From Intoshia linei (lineage: Eukaryota; Orthonectida; Rhopaluridae), in NCBI GenBank assembly GCA_001642005.1, contig LWCA01000001.1, forward strand, positions 95,982 to 159,981: a DNA stretch of 64,000 nt, written 5' to 3'. Every line of letters begins with the position of its first letter. Position 1 is the stretch's first letter. A program made the position numbers and the translations under genes. Below are positions 1 to 12,774 of this stretch, in pieces. Under the pieces are notes generated by a model. The model worked only from the letters and a program-made list of their open reading frames with translations, was not told where the DNA came from and made no database searches.

Positions 1-1500
1 TGTTTATTTTACTTTAAATTACATTTTAAGGATGTTGTATATTGCAAGTTGCAACATACTTGATTTCATTTCATTTCGTCAATCATAATTTTTTCTTTAT
101 TACATTTTCAACGGTACAACAATATTCAAAATTAAAATTGTTTCATTCTCATTATTTTATAATAAAAAAAGTAACAGTCTAAGCCTCCCGGTTAAACGCT
201 GATTGTGACTATGAGATCCTAATCTAGCTGATATTTTAATCTGATAAAATTTTTAAAATATATTTAGTAGTAAGGTAGTAGTTAGTGTTGATACAAAACA
301 CAGTTTTTTTTTATAAGGGTGTTTTATATTTTCAATAAAATAATGGGTGAATTATAAAATTAATATTCATGTAATTCTCTTGAACATTTATGCTCTTATT
401 TTGAGTATCTGGGTCAACCACAGAAATAAAATTATTAAATTTTTTCATCTTCCATCTACCCTTTTTTTAATTTTTAAATTTAAAAAATTTTTGTCAATTT
501 TTCAAAGATATAACAAGACAAATGAAATAAAAGATTAGAAAAAAATTTTTGACACTAAATAATTAAGTAAAAAGTAGGTTGATGTTTTTCTTTTTAAGGT
601 AAATTTAAAATTTCTATTCAATCAGACCTTTCAATTACTCTTATTTATGAGATCATTGACATAATGATAAGTAAAGTTTATATAATTTTTTTAGTTAAAA
701 TGTCATATTAAGCATTCAACTTGGATGATGTGTAGACTAAATATAATCAAATTAAAAATAATAATAATAATAATCATTTTTACACTACATTATAAATTTT
801 CACATAATTTAATTTTTTATTGAACGCCTATGTGGATAATATTTGATTTTTAGTTAACAAATATGAACATTATGAATACATCAAAATTAATAATTTTATA
901 TTATTTTACTATTTTTTTGTTATCTACATTAAATTCACCCATATGGCCATGATTTTTTTATGTTTCGTTTTGTATTTCGTAATAATCCAAAAGCGATATA
1001 TATTTAATTTACTTTACTTTTTTGTTTGTTAATTATACTTATATAGTATTTTATATTATATACTTTCAAAAATTTAATCAAAATATTTTATATATTGATT
1101 TGCATCTAATAATTCACCGACAATAAAAATCTACTTAAAAGACCGTTAAAGACACTTGAAATATTAATGATAAGTCTTAAAGTATTTACATGTCTTATTG
1201 ATTTTTTGAAATAATCTGTAAAAATTTTAATATCTTTCAATATAAATTATCAAAATATTTATAAAATTTAATATACACTCTCAAAATCTATTTCCGATTG
1301 AATTTCCGTTATAATTAATTAATAGTATACTTCCGTTATGTTGTAACAGTAGGGTAATTTTGTGATTTATTTACATTTTTTAGTAAAATGGGTCAATTTA
1401 AAAATTATAATAAACTAAGAAATGTATCCAAATTTATTAACTATTACAATTAAAAGTTATTCCCTATTAATAATAATAGTGTTTTAGTTAAAAATATATG
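1..1500. other. A+T-rich DNA without a recognised gene
   Basis: No reading frame here shows a recognisable domain or a convincing exon. The longest open stretch (about 347-538, plus) is low-complexity hydrophobic translation of A+T-rich DNA. Nothing else was seen apart from poly(A)/poly(T) runs. Confidence 0.5.
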
Positions 1501-1504
1501 TTAA

Positions 1505-2340
1505 TTATTTATATTTATTTGTTTGTTTCAGTTTATTTAAGAAAGTACAAATGTAGAGTTTTAAAAATTAAACTCCGTAATACTAATTTTTCATCATTAT
1601 ATTAACATCATTTTATCGCAAATTTTGTTTTCAAAAATTGAGTCCTTTAAGGTCAAACTCACAATTATCTTTTTTTATAAAATGTAAATAGTCCTAGATA
1701 TATCAAAAATACATAATCTGATAAAAATGTTAAAATCATCAAAATTTTGATATTTGATAATTTGATAAATTTTAAATTCTACATCTTCACGGCCAAAACC
1801 ACAAATTACACTTTTTTATAAAATGAAAAAAAATGTTAGAAGTATACAACATAAATTGTGAAATTGGTTTTAAAATAGTAAAAATTATCATAAATCGGAA
1901 AACAAAAAAAATTTATTTTGACTATCAAAACCATTTATTATCCTTTTTTTAAAATGTAAATAGTCCTACAGTTAAAAAAATATATTATTCTGATCCAGGT
2001 TATTCCAGTTGATATAAATACACAATTTTAACCCCAAAATTAAATTAAATCTACGCATTCTGGTGAAAAATTATTTTAAATATATTATCAACCAATATTT
2101 CTCAAATATTTGCATTAAAGTTAAAAATTAAAAATTAAAAAGTTAACATTTGTAAATATTCATACTAAAATTTTAAAGTTTAAATTTTCTGGGATTCATA
2201 TATTTTTTATGACGATTTTTTAGAGTGTAACTATAATTTGATTGTTTTTAACATCATGCAGTCATTGTCTAATAAATTGAAAAATCGGTCCTCGACAGAA
2301 CTAGCTGCTGTTTGCACCAAGTACGTTACTGTCAAGCTAA
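1505..2340 (+). mobile_element. Helitron-like element, degenerate copy with 3' end
   Basis: The right end reads CTGTTTGCACC...ACTGTCAAGCTAA followed by T. It matches the family's 3' terminus: a decayed hairpin, then CTRR before T. The interior carries family blocks such as 'aaaatagtcctag' near 1690 and 1950 and 'gttgatataaatacac' near 2010. The left boundary is approximate, chosen by similarity to the copy starting near 58.8 kb. Confidence 0.5.
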
Positions 2341-2949
2341 TAATGTATAAAATTTTTATAGTAAATAATTTTAAACGTGATATTATTAAAAAAAAAAATA
2401 ATACGCAATTTGCCTTAATCTAAAAATACATTTGTAGTGTATCATATAATAAGGAAAAAATTAATTGAAACTGAAAAATGTAAATATATTATGTTAATAT
2501 TGAAACAATAGTACAGATTTAATGTATTAGATTTAATACAATTCAGATTAAATTGATAATACCGTAAAATTTAATTGATTTATAAACAATTGATGTTATC
2601 ATACATCCAACAGCTTATTGTTATTATCAAATTTACGAATATCCGAAATTGTTATTATTATCGTCATTAAATCGTAAAACACAAAAAAATATTATTTTTC
2701 AAAGAATCTATGAGAATTTAAAACCAGTAAATTAAAAGCCAGATGTTTATTAAAAATTACAAATGTACTCTTATATATTTGACTAATTTATCAAACATAT
2801 TTATTGCAAATTGCAATAAATGTATGTAAAAAACTAAAAAGTAATTTATTATTCACATTATAATGTCAATAATAATATACATAAAGTAATCATTACATAA
2901 AGTAAAAGTTGCTACTAAATTGTGGCATTTATTTTTAGAAAACTGACAG
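2341..2949. other. A+T-rich interval, nothing recognised
   Basis: Short frames only, no motif, and no clear repeat boundary. It lies between two degenerate Helitron-like copies. Confidence 0.4.
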
Positions 2950-3235
2950 TCCAAAAAAATTTGAAAAACAAAAATTATAAGTCAGTTTTTTTTAGTGCAC
3001 AAAGTAAAATATATTTCACTCTCCGACAATCTCACCTTCACTGTCAAAAACACAAATGATCTCTTTTCTTTAAAAAAATTAAAAAAAATTTAGTATTATA
3101 ATTTTAATAAAACAAATTCTAATATTGTTTTAAATTTTTTTTATTTTATCATTAATATTAATATAATTAAATTTAAAGTTATGTACTCAACAGATCTAGC
3201 TAGTTTTTGTACAAAATACACAACAAACCGGCTAA
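2950..3235 (+). mobile_element. Helitron-like element, 3' fragment
   Basis: It ends in CAACAAACCGGCTAA before T, after 'gatctagctagtttttgtac'. This is the family's 3' block with a decayed hairpin. The upstream part has the 'tcaaaaacacaaatgatc' block seen in other copies. The 5' end is not resolved. Confidence 0.45.
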
Positions 3236-4340
3236 TCTGTAAATATAATAAAAGTTTTCAGTTATAGAAATAAATTTAATTTGATATATTGGATAATAAT
3301 TATAATATAATAATTTAATTGACATTATCAAATCAAGAAATTATATGAATATATTTTATTTTGTCAATAAAATTAAAGCATAGTAAATTAATAACGTGTT
3401 CGGTATAACAAACGTATTACAAAGCAAATAAAATTTACAATACAATTTTCCACCCTATAATTTATTTAATTATACATTTCAATATTCTGGAAAATATTAT
3501 TACAATAACAAGTCATGAATAAAGTCAAATAATGGAATTTTAATCATACAATTGTTATTTATCGTTACTAATAAACATATTTTTAATATATAAAAAGAAA
3601 AGGACTATGAATGAATTGATAAGACTAATTCAATGGTTTAAAATGGTCATTGTATCTAAAGTCTAGTGGTCACGCAAATATAATTATGTCTTTTAGTTTG
3701 TTGATTTTGTTTTTGTTTTTAGAAATGAAATATTTAATGCATGTAGACTTTTTTTAATACAATTATAATATTATATGTTTGACTTAATCAAAACAATTCA
3801 GTATATTTGCTACTTTTAATGTTTTAATTCAATGCTATTGCATTAATTAAAATAATTTTAAAATGAAAAATCAACATTATTTAAAACTTTAAATTTATCA
3901 GATTATATATTGAAATGTTCAAGTACTTTGTTCATATAAATCTTAAGTATCAAAATGTGTTATTTTGCCTTGGGCAATATTCTCTCAACAGTTATTATTG
4001 ACTATAATTTTTGATATTCTGTTAATATATACATTTGTGCATATTTTATTGCATTTCAAATTATATTAGTTTTATGATTGGAAAGTACATATATAGGAAT
4101 ATAAATGTGATTTATATGGGATTTTATTTATATCCACATAAAAAATTTATAAAATATATTATTATTAGTCTGCATGTATTAGAAATGAATATGTATTTAG
4201 ATTAATTGAGTATATAGGCTACGAATCCGTAATTTTAAATGTATAATGCAAATTATATACATATTTGATTGAAAAAAATATTAATATTAAAATATTTTTA
4301 CTTACAATAATTTAATGTTATACATAAATGATGGTACTTC
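3236..4340. other. A+T-rich interval, nothing recognised
   Basis: No coding signal, repeat termini or RNA gene was recognised in about 1.1 kb. Confidence 0.4.
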
Positions 4341-4349
4341 GCCTCACAA

Positions 4350-4600
4350 TCACGATTTACGAGCCAAAAAATACAAAATCAGAATCTAAATATGCTACCA
4401 AATTGACCACCACAGAGTCGAGATTTAATATAATCGAAAATCTTTGGAGTAAATTGAAGATTAGAGTGCGTCAACGATGTCCTCAAAATTTGACGTCACT
4501 ATAGACATTAACAAAGGAAGAATTTTATAAAATATCTAACGATTATATCGAAAAATTTAAGAGTCTATTCCGAGAAGATTAGATGACGTATTTTCAGTAA
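4350..4600 (+). pseudogene. Tc1-like transposase relic, C-terminal end
   Basis: The plus-strand translation contains NIIENLWSKLKIRVRQRCP followed by a short helical tail. This matches the end of the Tc1/mariner catalytic domain, where the third acidic residue sits in the consensus 'PIENLW..LK'. In-frame stops interrupt it (for example after 'NLTSL' near 4502) and the N-terminal two thirds are missing. Two similar short blocks, 'tgctcaaaacatataaacga' (4690s) and 'tactcaaaacatatggacgg' (about 4946), follow on the same strand and may be remnants of Tc1 termini. Confidence 0.7.
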
Positions 4601-4799
4601 TAGGCAGAAATACCAAGTACTGACTTTATTAAACATTTTTAAATTAAATTTATTTCATTATGACCTTTAATTATAAAATTAATCACGGGTGCTCAAAACA
4701 TATAAACGACTAAAATTATTACAATGCAATAATATCATCATTCGAATATCTAATAATTATCTAACAATCTTCAAATTTAGTTAATAACTTCCGATCATA

Positions 4800-4860
4800 T
4801 ATACTATGATCATACATATATATATATATACATATATATACATACATGATACATACTATA
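4800..4860. repeat. TA/CATA microsatellite
   Basis: Alternating 'atatat' with interspersed 'catac' units, a simple-sequence repeat. Confidence 0.8.
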
Positions 4861-5289
4861 ACATTTCCTGAAATATAAAATAAATTAATGAAAAACACTT
4901 ATTAATTAATATTATTATTATTAAAATAATTAAAGATTTTATAAGGTACTCAAAACATATGGACGGGTCTCTAGTTAATGTTAATTTATAAAAATAATAA
5001 GACAACAATGATTTATAATTCTTGGAAAATAATGAATATTAATTTATTATTAAGACTATTAAGACAATTAAACGTCTTAATTATTTTCCATTCATCACAT
5101 ATAAATCTATTAAGAATGAAAATATAATAATATCATGAGATAGTGACGTCCCATCATCACAAATTGTGTTACCCAATGAAACTTTACAATAAATCATAAT
5201 AATATTATAACATATTATAATAATTAATCAGATGATTATAATGATGATCAGTGATTATTAATCATCAATTATAACACTTATTGATAACA

Positions 5290-5615
5290 TTGAATATATG
5301 TCATTTTTTTAAATTTAAATTTATGATAATGTTTATGATTTTAAAATCCGCATCAGCGTATATATTTTTTTAAATTTTCCAACTCGTTTGATTTTCAAAA
5401 AAAGGGACAACAGGGGTTTTTAACTTGTAAGATGTGAAATTAAGAGGGTGAAATTTATCTTATTATACGTCCCGGAAAAAACTGTAATTGAAATGTGGTC
5501 TTTAAAAAATTTTAAAAATGGTAGTTATTTCAATCAAGTGGAACACACACACAAATAAAAATCACGTAGCCTTTTATATAAGTTAAAGTTTTAAGTTAAG
5601 TAAGGATTAATATAT
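5290..5615 (-). mobile_element. Helitron-like element, 5' half
   Basis: Read on the minus strand this is the 5' part of the family. It has the 'gtggaacacacacac' run, 'aaaactgtaattgaaatgtgg', and the near-terminal block that in intact copies reads 'gcgtagcatattatataag'. The terminus here has small insertions (5570-5610), so the boundary is approximate. Confidence 0.5.
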
Positions 5616-5999
5616 TTTAAAAAAAATTTAAAGATTTTAAATTGTTTGAATAGTGGTTTTACGAAACAAATGTTTTTATTAAAATTTCTTAAAATATTTA
5701 CAAATTATAATTTTCCAGTGTTCCACGATTTTGTCATATGATATTTATCATATAACGTTGAATTAATACGATTAGATTTATTTTTTCGAATTGAATTAAC
5801 TAAAAAAATAATATAAACAATTCAACATATAAAATTATAATACATGTATTATCATATTTCGTGGTTCCATTTTTTCTGTTTCGACCATTTCCAGTATTTT
5901 CATTACACCTAACATCATTTTTGATTTTAATCGTGTCTTTAGATTTTAATTTATCAATTCTGATATAAAATTATGAACGGTTAAATAGTAAATATTTAA

Positions 6000-6380
6000 T
6001 TCTTTTTTGAACGTGAAGGCGTAATTTTGGGATGTTGCAATTCTTTTTGTGTACTAACTGGAAATAACTGTATAACTAGTTTTTTTATTTTTTGTAAAAA
6101 TGGGTAATTTTGGTTTTTAACTGAAGATGTTAGTTTTTAGGTTATAACTTACAATTTATTATTTTTATCATTAAATTAAAATCTGTTTCAGTATTTTTAT
6201 TTAAAATTCTTAGACTCATTTTTAATTCATTTATAAAAAATGTAATTTGTGGTTTTGCCCAGGAAGATGCCATTTTTGAGATTGAAATTTCTTACTTTCT
6301 GGAACAGAACAAATTATATTGGAATGTTATTTTTATGAAAATTCTGAGTTTGTCAAATTTCTTACTTACTTTCAAATCTT
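6000..6380 (-). mobile_element. Helitron-like element, internal fragment
   Basis: Family blocks on the minus strand include 'gtgaaggcgtaatttt', 'ctaactggaaataactgtat' and 'tttgtggttttgccc'. No termini are visible. It abuts an oppositely oriented copy. Confidence 0.45.
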
Positions 6381-6384
6381 ACGT

Positions 6385-6604
6385 GAAACTTAATTTTCGC
6401 CATCAAAACCACAGATTACCCTTTTTTAAAAATGAAAATAGTCCTAGAATTTAAAAAATACAATTAATACAGTTATATCCAGTTAACACATACAAAAAAT
6501 TTCAATGTGACAAAATGGTGCCTTCAAGGTCAAAAATACACTTTAAAGTCTACCCTCGGTAAAGCTAGGTGATATTTGTACAAAGTACATAACAATACAC
6601 CTAA
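6385..6604 (+). mobile_element. Helitron-like element, 3' part
   Basis: The order of blocks is 'aaccacagattaccctttttt', 'aaaatagtcctagaattt', 'ccagttaacacatac', then 'accctcggtaaagctagg', a decayed hairpin with 'gtacataaca', and CTAA before T. This is the plus-strand 3' end of the family. Confidence 0.6.
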
Positions 6605-7960
6605 TTATTAATAAAATTACTTTAATTCTTTAAAATTGTCATTTCTGGGATAATTGAGAACCCATTCAAATGTACGTTTAGTTTTATTTTCTTGTGCTAG
6701 AAATTAATATATAATAATACAATAATATTCAATAATAATTTGAGGTCATTATAATATACATTAAGGCAATATTTTCCAAAGTTTTTCAACTAATGCCTCT
6801 TATTAAAACGTTTCTTAATTTCTAAAGTACGGTAAATATTCATTTTAACAATTATTAATGTGATGATTATAATTATAATCATAATTATTTTTCACCCAAT
6901 TTATTTATCCGGGTTACATTATAACGAATTAACATAATTATGGAACATATTCCAATAATTAAAGATAAAATTATAGAATTATTAATAAAAGTATATTAAT
7001 GAATACATACAATAATATTATTTTTTTGAAGTTATAAATGAAAACACATGATATATAAAAATAAAATGTGATTCAAGATTTATTTAATTTTAATTAACTG
7101 ACAAATTGCACCACTTCATTTATTAGTATAGTACAGTAAGTACAGTACAGTAGTATAGTAATAGTAGTAAATTGATATTTTTATTAATTAAAACTAATTT
7201 TTTAATAATTTTTTTCACGTGAATAAAAGAATTTTTTTTAATCTCCCGCGTAATATTTTTTTCTGCATTTGACTGTCAATCAAATTAAGTTTGACACCTC
7301 TACTTAAGATGGTGAACGCTGCAATAAAAGCGTTAAATCAATTCTTACACAAAATAATAATAAGCAAGTAATCGGGCCTAAACTGCAAAAGTCAAGGTAT
7401 ATTATTTGGGGAAACTACGAAAAATTAATACATTGTTAAATTTACAACGTATAATCAGAAATAGATTCAACGTGTATAATTTTTAATTGACATTTTAGTA
7501 TGTTAGACATTACAATTCAAATTATCTAAAATATTATTAACATGGAAAGGAACACACAAGAGTATTAAATACATCCTTTGATAATTAAATAAATGTAAAA
7601 TCATTAAATGTGCATCACCTACATTGCGTGATGTTAAAATGTGATTTAAATTATAAGCCTAATTATAATTGTGAAACAGCACTGAAAACATATGAGCAAT
7701 AATACACCAAATATTCAATTAATAGTATGTATTGATAGTACTATAAATGATAAATGGCATGCGTGTATTATTAATGTAGTACACTAAAATTTTCATTGTA
7801 ATTAAAATAATTCACCAGTAACGTATTGACGTTAATGATCATATTTATGATATGATAATTGATAAATCGACATTTTAATGTAATTAATAAAAATACAATA
7901 TATATAATAAATGAACTACGATGTATTATTAAATAAGATATCAATACAATATATATTTAC
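6605..7960. other. A+T-rich interval; possible minus-strand exon near 7349-7377
   Basis: No certain gene. A 29-bp minus-strand stretch with acceptor 'gcagtttag' and donor 'gtaaga' (7377 down to 7349) would continue the frame of the exon ending at 7961. An exon that short could easily occur by chance. Confidence 0.3.
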
Positions 7961-10900
7961 CTTTATGACAAAATGCAATATCGGTCTTTCTAATATTTTG
8001 TGGAATCATTGGCCTTTTCGACATTTTACAATTATCATTTACTTTAATTGGATCAATGGAAAAAATTTTAGTATTTTGATTAATATTGTCTATTTCATTT
8101 GATAAGGTTTCATCATTTAATCCATCAAAACTTATGTCAAAATTTGTATCCATATTAAAATTAAGATTTAAATCTTCTGTTGTTCTCTATTGTTATTTTA
8201 AATCATAATTTTATTATTGATATGTATAAAGTATTCCAATATAACATAATTAATAAATTATAAGATATACAAAGATAAAAGTTATCTTAACTTATACAAA
8301 ATTGAATGTCTGTCTCTGTGTGTTGCAGCTTCTAGCAATAAATGACAGTCGTAGAATGTTAACAAACACAAATTTCAAGTCAGATTTTGTCAGGGCAGTT
8401 ATTAAAATAAATGTTAATCTCAGAAACTTACCTCTACCTGGTCAAAACCCCTGATTTCCCTTTTTTTAAAAAATTAAAATAGTCCTAAAAATTTAAAAAA
8501 ATTACAGCGCATACATTTATCTCCAGTTAACACATACAAAAAATTTGAATCTCAAAAACTGAGCTCCTCACGGCCAAAAAATCACTTTGGTATTAATTTT
8601 TTTTTCGAAACAATTATACTTTATTAAAACAAAAAATTTAAAATAATTAAATTATTATTAGAATTTAAAAAAAAAAATTATTCTAATACAGCTTATTCCA
8701 GTTGATATAAACACACTTTTTCAACTCCAGAAATCAACGCATTCCCAGTCAAAAACTGATTTTACCATTTTATCATGAAATATATCATGAAATTTAAATT
8801 TTTATATCTTATAAATGTATAATTAATAATATATATAATATGTATGTACTTGATCTTTTTGAGTAAAAATTATATAATTTTCACTTTCTAATCTGATTTT
8901 TTCAAACTTTTTTTTTGCTAGGTATGTTTTGATGCATGTCTAAGTAAACAATATAAATTAAAAAGTTGTATCAAATATAGTTATTTTGAAATATATCTAT
9001 GAAATAAAAATACAGTTATTAATTTTAATTTCACTTTTTTGATCCAATTTTTGCGCCACCATTTCTGTATCAATAATGCACATGAATTGCGCTGATTTTT
9101 TAGATAAATGCTAGTTTTTTATTAAATTAATTTAATAATAACAAATATATTGAACTTTAAATTACTGTATTAATTTACGACCAAGGACGACGATAAGACC
9201 GGGGAATTTTAAATTCTAATTAGTATTTTTTTATTGGAAATGTTTAAATGTTCAATTCACATTTTTTTGAAATTGTAGAATTTATGTTTACCTTTTTATT
9301 TTAATTTTAATTCAAACATTTCAAAAATATTTGTTGATAATATATTATAAGTTATTTTTTACCGGGAATGCGTAGATTTGTCGGTTTGATATTTTGTATT
9401 TATATCAATTGGAATAAACTGTATCAGAATAATTTTTTTAATTGTCGGACAGTTAATTATTTCAAATGTTTTGCTTTAATAAAATAGTTACGAAATAAAA
9501 AAAAATAAATAATAAACTGCTTTTTTGGCTGTAAAGGTGTCACTTTCTCAGATTGGAAATTTTAAAGTCAATTAACTGGACATAACTGTATCACCTGTAA
9601 TTATTTTAAAAATTCTAGGACTAATATCATTTTGTAATAAAAGGGTAATTTGTAGTTTTGATCGTGAAAATGCTCTTTTTTGAGGTTGCCATTTACGATA
9701 ATGCTTATTATTTTAAAAAGTATCCCAGAATGTATGATTTATACGACTTTAGGACATGTTTGATTTGTAAAACATAGGGTAAGTTGTGGTTTTGACCATG
9801 AAGGTGTGCGTTTTTGAGGCTGAAATTTAAGACAATGTTAATGATTATAAAACGCGTCCTGGAATGCATGCTTTATTAAAATTTTGACTGATTTTATTTT
9901 TAAACAAAAAGGCAAATTGGGTTTTTGACCCTGAAGGACTTAAATTCAGAAACTAAAAAATAGATATCAACATCCCTACGTAAAACTATATTAGAAACTG
10001 GGTTTTTTTAAATTCTACGACAGTCGATTTTATAAAAATATACGATAACACACACATATTCAATTTATATATAATGTAAATACATTATTATGCAAGTAAA
10101 TTGTACATTATAGAAATACTATTTATTAAAAAATGCACCTTTTCATTTGAATTTCTTCTTTTTCAATTTTTTTCTTTTTACGATAATACTTTTGGATTAT
10201 TACAATGGATGTAATATCATAAATTTTTACAGAGAACTTTACGCTAAATAATTAAAGTTAAAAAATATATAAAAAGTCATTAAAATTAAAATAATATGTT
10301 AAATTTTGGATACATTTTAGGTTAACGTTATTTTTAGTTTCAGTAATTAATTAATATTTAATTCTTATTTAGTTTTTATTATATTTCTACAAGTACTTAG
10401 ATATTTTTTATAATACATTTTTATTAACTATAAGTGTAACTGTAAACACATTTCATCATTTTAACTGAAACATTAATACCACTGCAATGGTAAAAAATTC
10501 ATATATTTTTATATTATTTTTACCTTTCAGGACTTAAAAACGATAAGATGGTATTTGCAATATCAAATAAATGGTTTAGTTTCGTGGTTTTTTCAGTTAA
10601 GATGTTGCTAAATTAACATTATAAATATAATATCTCTCACAAATTGTTATCGCTCATTAAATATACTAAATTGACTGTTATGTACTACGTACAAACAGCA
10701 CCTAGCTCTGCCGAGGGCACATTTTATTTGTTTATTATATTAGGGTAAATTTGTTGAAATTCTAGGGGTGGTTTCATTAAAAAAAAGGGTAATTTGTGGT
10801 TTTAGCCCTGAAGATATATTTGTTTTAAATTTAAATTTATGCTAATATTTATGATTTTAAAATGCCTATCAGAGTATATATTATTTTAAATAATCGAACT

Positions 10901-12031
10901 TGTTTGATTTTCAAAAAAAGGACAATTGAAGTTTTTGGTCCGTAAGATGTAAGTTTGGGAGGTTGAAATTTATTTTGCTAACACCTTTGGAAAAAACTGT
11001 AATTGAAATGTGGACTTTATAAAATTCTAAGATTGGTAGTTATTGAAATAAACGGTAACACACACACAGACACACACAAACACATATTGCGTAGCATATT
11101 ATATAAGTAAGGATATTAACACTATACGTATAAAATAAAGACTATGTATTACCCACTGTGTATAATAATACATAATGATTTCCATAAAAATATTTATATT
11201 AACATTTTTGTATTAATGTGTAAAATGAAAAATGTATCCACGTGCAAAACGGCTTTTTTAATAAAAAAGTGGACACCCTACAATTGTATATTAAATGAAC
11301 CTTTCTCTGAATTCATTAATATATCGGGATATTTCACGTCCTTGATTAAGAAAATTTAGTTGAATATTATTTTGTGTTATTTTAACAATTTGAAAACACT
11401 TTTCCTTTTGAATATCACGTATTTCGTATTCATTTTTAGATATATTTTTTATGGAATCAACTAAATTATAAATATAGAATACATTCTAGGATGATTATAT
11501 ACAAACAGGCTAGTCAAAAGTACGAACCATTGACGGCGATATAAACAAATCAAAAATTTAAGTCACTATAAGTTCTAATAGGGCTTGCTTTTTATTTCCA
11601 TTTTTATCTTTATCTTGGTTTAATGGTATTAATTATTACACGTCGTGTATTCCATATATTTAGATATTTTTTATTATAATTGAGTAGAATTTGAATTTAG
11701 AAATAAAAAAACACAGTATTCACTATAAAAAATGCATCAATTGATTTAAATAAAAATTAGATTATGATTTGTACTATAAAAACATCTAGGACACGTTTCT
11801 TAACCGGGTGCTAGAAAAAAAATTCTAATAGGTATAGTAAAACGTTTTGTCATGTGTACCCGCTAAACTACTAATTTTTATTATTTATTTTTACTAATAT
11901 TTAAACCTCTTTGCGTCGCAACCTGATACATAACATATTAATACAATAAATTACCTTTCATTTCATTAAACGAAAAATCCATAGAATGTATATTTATTTT
12001 TTCATTTTCTGAAAAATTAACCTCAGTTATA
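7961..12031 (-). CDS. Unidentified acidic protein, two internal exons (partial gene)
   Basis: I do not recognise this protein. Two minus-strand exons fit together. The upstream one (12031 down to 11955, 77 bp) lies between acceptor 'tttttag' and donor 'gtaatt'. The downstream one (8176 down to 7961, 216 bp) lies between acceptor 'aacaacag' and donor 'gtaaat'. The first ends one base into a codon and the second starts with the other two, giving ...FNEMKEDLNLNFN... across the join. About 97 residues are covered, rich in Asp, Asn and Ser, then a basic stretch KRPMIPQNIRKTD. The 3.8-kb intron holds Helitron-like copies. A possible first exon (12562 down to about 12530, MFLIGICCFAK) does not fit the phase directly. 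Neither end of the gene was found. It may be a decayed or tissue-specific gene. Confidence 0.4.
8285..8790 (+). mobile_element. Helitron-like element, 5' end and body
   Basis: It starts with A|TCTTAACTTATACAAAA then 'ttgaatgtctgtctctgtgt', matching the family's TC 5' terminus. Downstream blocks are 'tggtcaaaacccctgatttc', 'aaaatagtcctaaaaat', 'tccagttaacacatacaaa' and 'ttccagttgatataaacac', in family order. The 3' hairpin is missing. Confidence 0.6.
9360..10080 (-). mobile_element. Helitron-like element with three internal repeat units
   Basis: The minus-strand copy begins with 'gggaatgcgtagatttgtc' and runs to 'acacacacatattcaattta'. Between 9640 and 9911 three related units start with 'agggtaatttgt'-type blocks about 135 bp apart. 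Each is followed by 'ttttga(c/t)c.tgaa', a purine-rich block and 'tgattttaaaa'. Confidence 0.6.
10666..11113 (-). mobile_element. Helitron-like element, both ends present
   Basis: The forward left edge is a(ctaa)attgactgttatg with 'gtactacgtacaaacag', i.e. the 3' hairpin and a mutated CTAG end on the minus strand. The right edge is 'cattatataagtaagga' then t, i.e. A|TCCTTACTTATATAA at the 5' end. Length is 448 bp. A 'ctctgccgagggcacatttt' block lies just inside the hairpin, as in other copies. Confidence 0.75.
11114..11954. other. A+T-rich interval inside the partial gene's intron
   Basis: Only short frames with no domain (for example 11144-11359, plus). No repeat termini were recognised. 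Confidence 0.35.
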
Positions 12032-12774
12032 CTAAAAACAAATTCATGAAAAAGATACAATAATATTATTTTAAAATATTTTGAAAGTTTAAAAAAAATA
12101 TTAGCAGTGTAAAGACACATACAAGGTTCTGAATTAATAAATTACGCGACATAAGTATGTCAACAAAAAACATAAAAAAAATACTAAATAATATTTAATT
12201 TATATTTTGTTTTAATATTTTGTATGATGACTCTTTAAATTATGAAATAATTTAATTCAATTTTTATATTTTATATTTATATTTAAATATTTTTAGTGTT
12301 GACTTAATTTTGAATGTTACTGTACATAAAATTAAAATAAAAATTTATCCAAAAAAAATAAGTTTGTTGGCATACTTCTAACGCTGACTGTATACTGTAG
12401 TACAACCAGCTTATCTTTCTACAATGTACATTACACATAACATACAAGGTAGTGTAATATTTTTTCGATTAATTCAGAGCAAATAATTTCCAAATAATAA
12501 TAAAACAAGTAAGTAGGGTTATACTCACATTTTGCAAAACAACATATACCAATTAAAAACATGAGTAAAACTTAATATGTGCTGTTATAATTATTTGTTG
12601 ATCTGCAAAGATAGCATAATCAAAATTTAAAAAAACAGTATCACCTGCATAAAATTTGAATAAATGTTAAAAATATAATGTAAACAAAAAATTGGTAAAA
12701 ATACATGTAAGTAAAAACTATACATGTAAACAAAAAATAAGACAAACACATTAAAATACTTATTCAATTACAAC
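12032..12774. promoter_or_regulatory. Interval upstream of the 12775 gene
   Basis: This stretch lies between a minus-strand exon (12031) and a plus-strand start codon (12775), so it may hold divergent promoters. No TATA box or other element could be singled out from the A+T-rich background. Assignment is by position only. Confidence 0.25.

Noticed and set aside
347-538. 63-codon plus-strand open frame
   Set aside because: Hydrophobic low-complexity translation of A+T-rich DNA; no splice context or homology.
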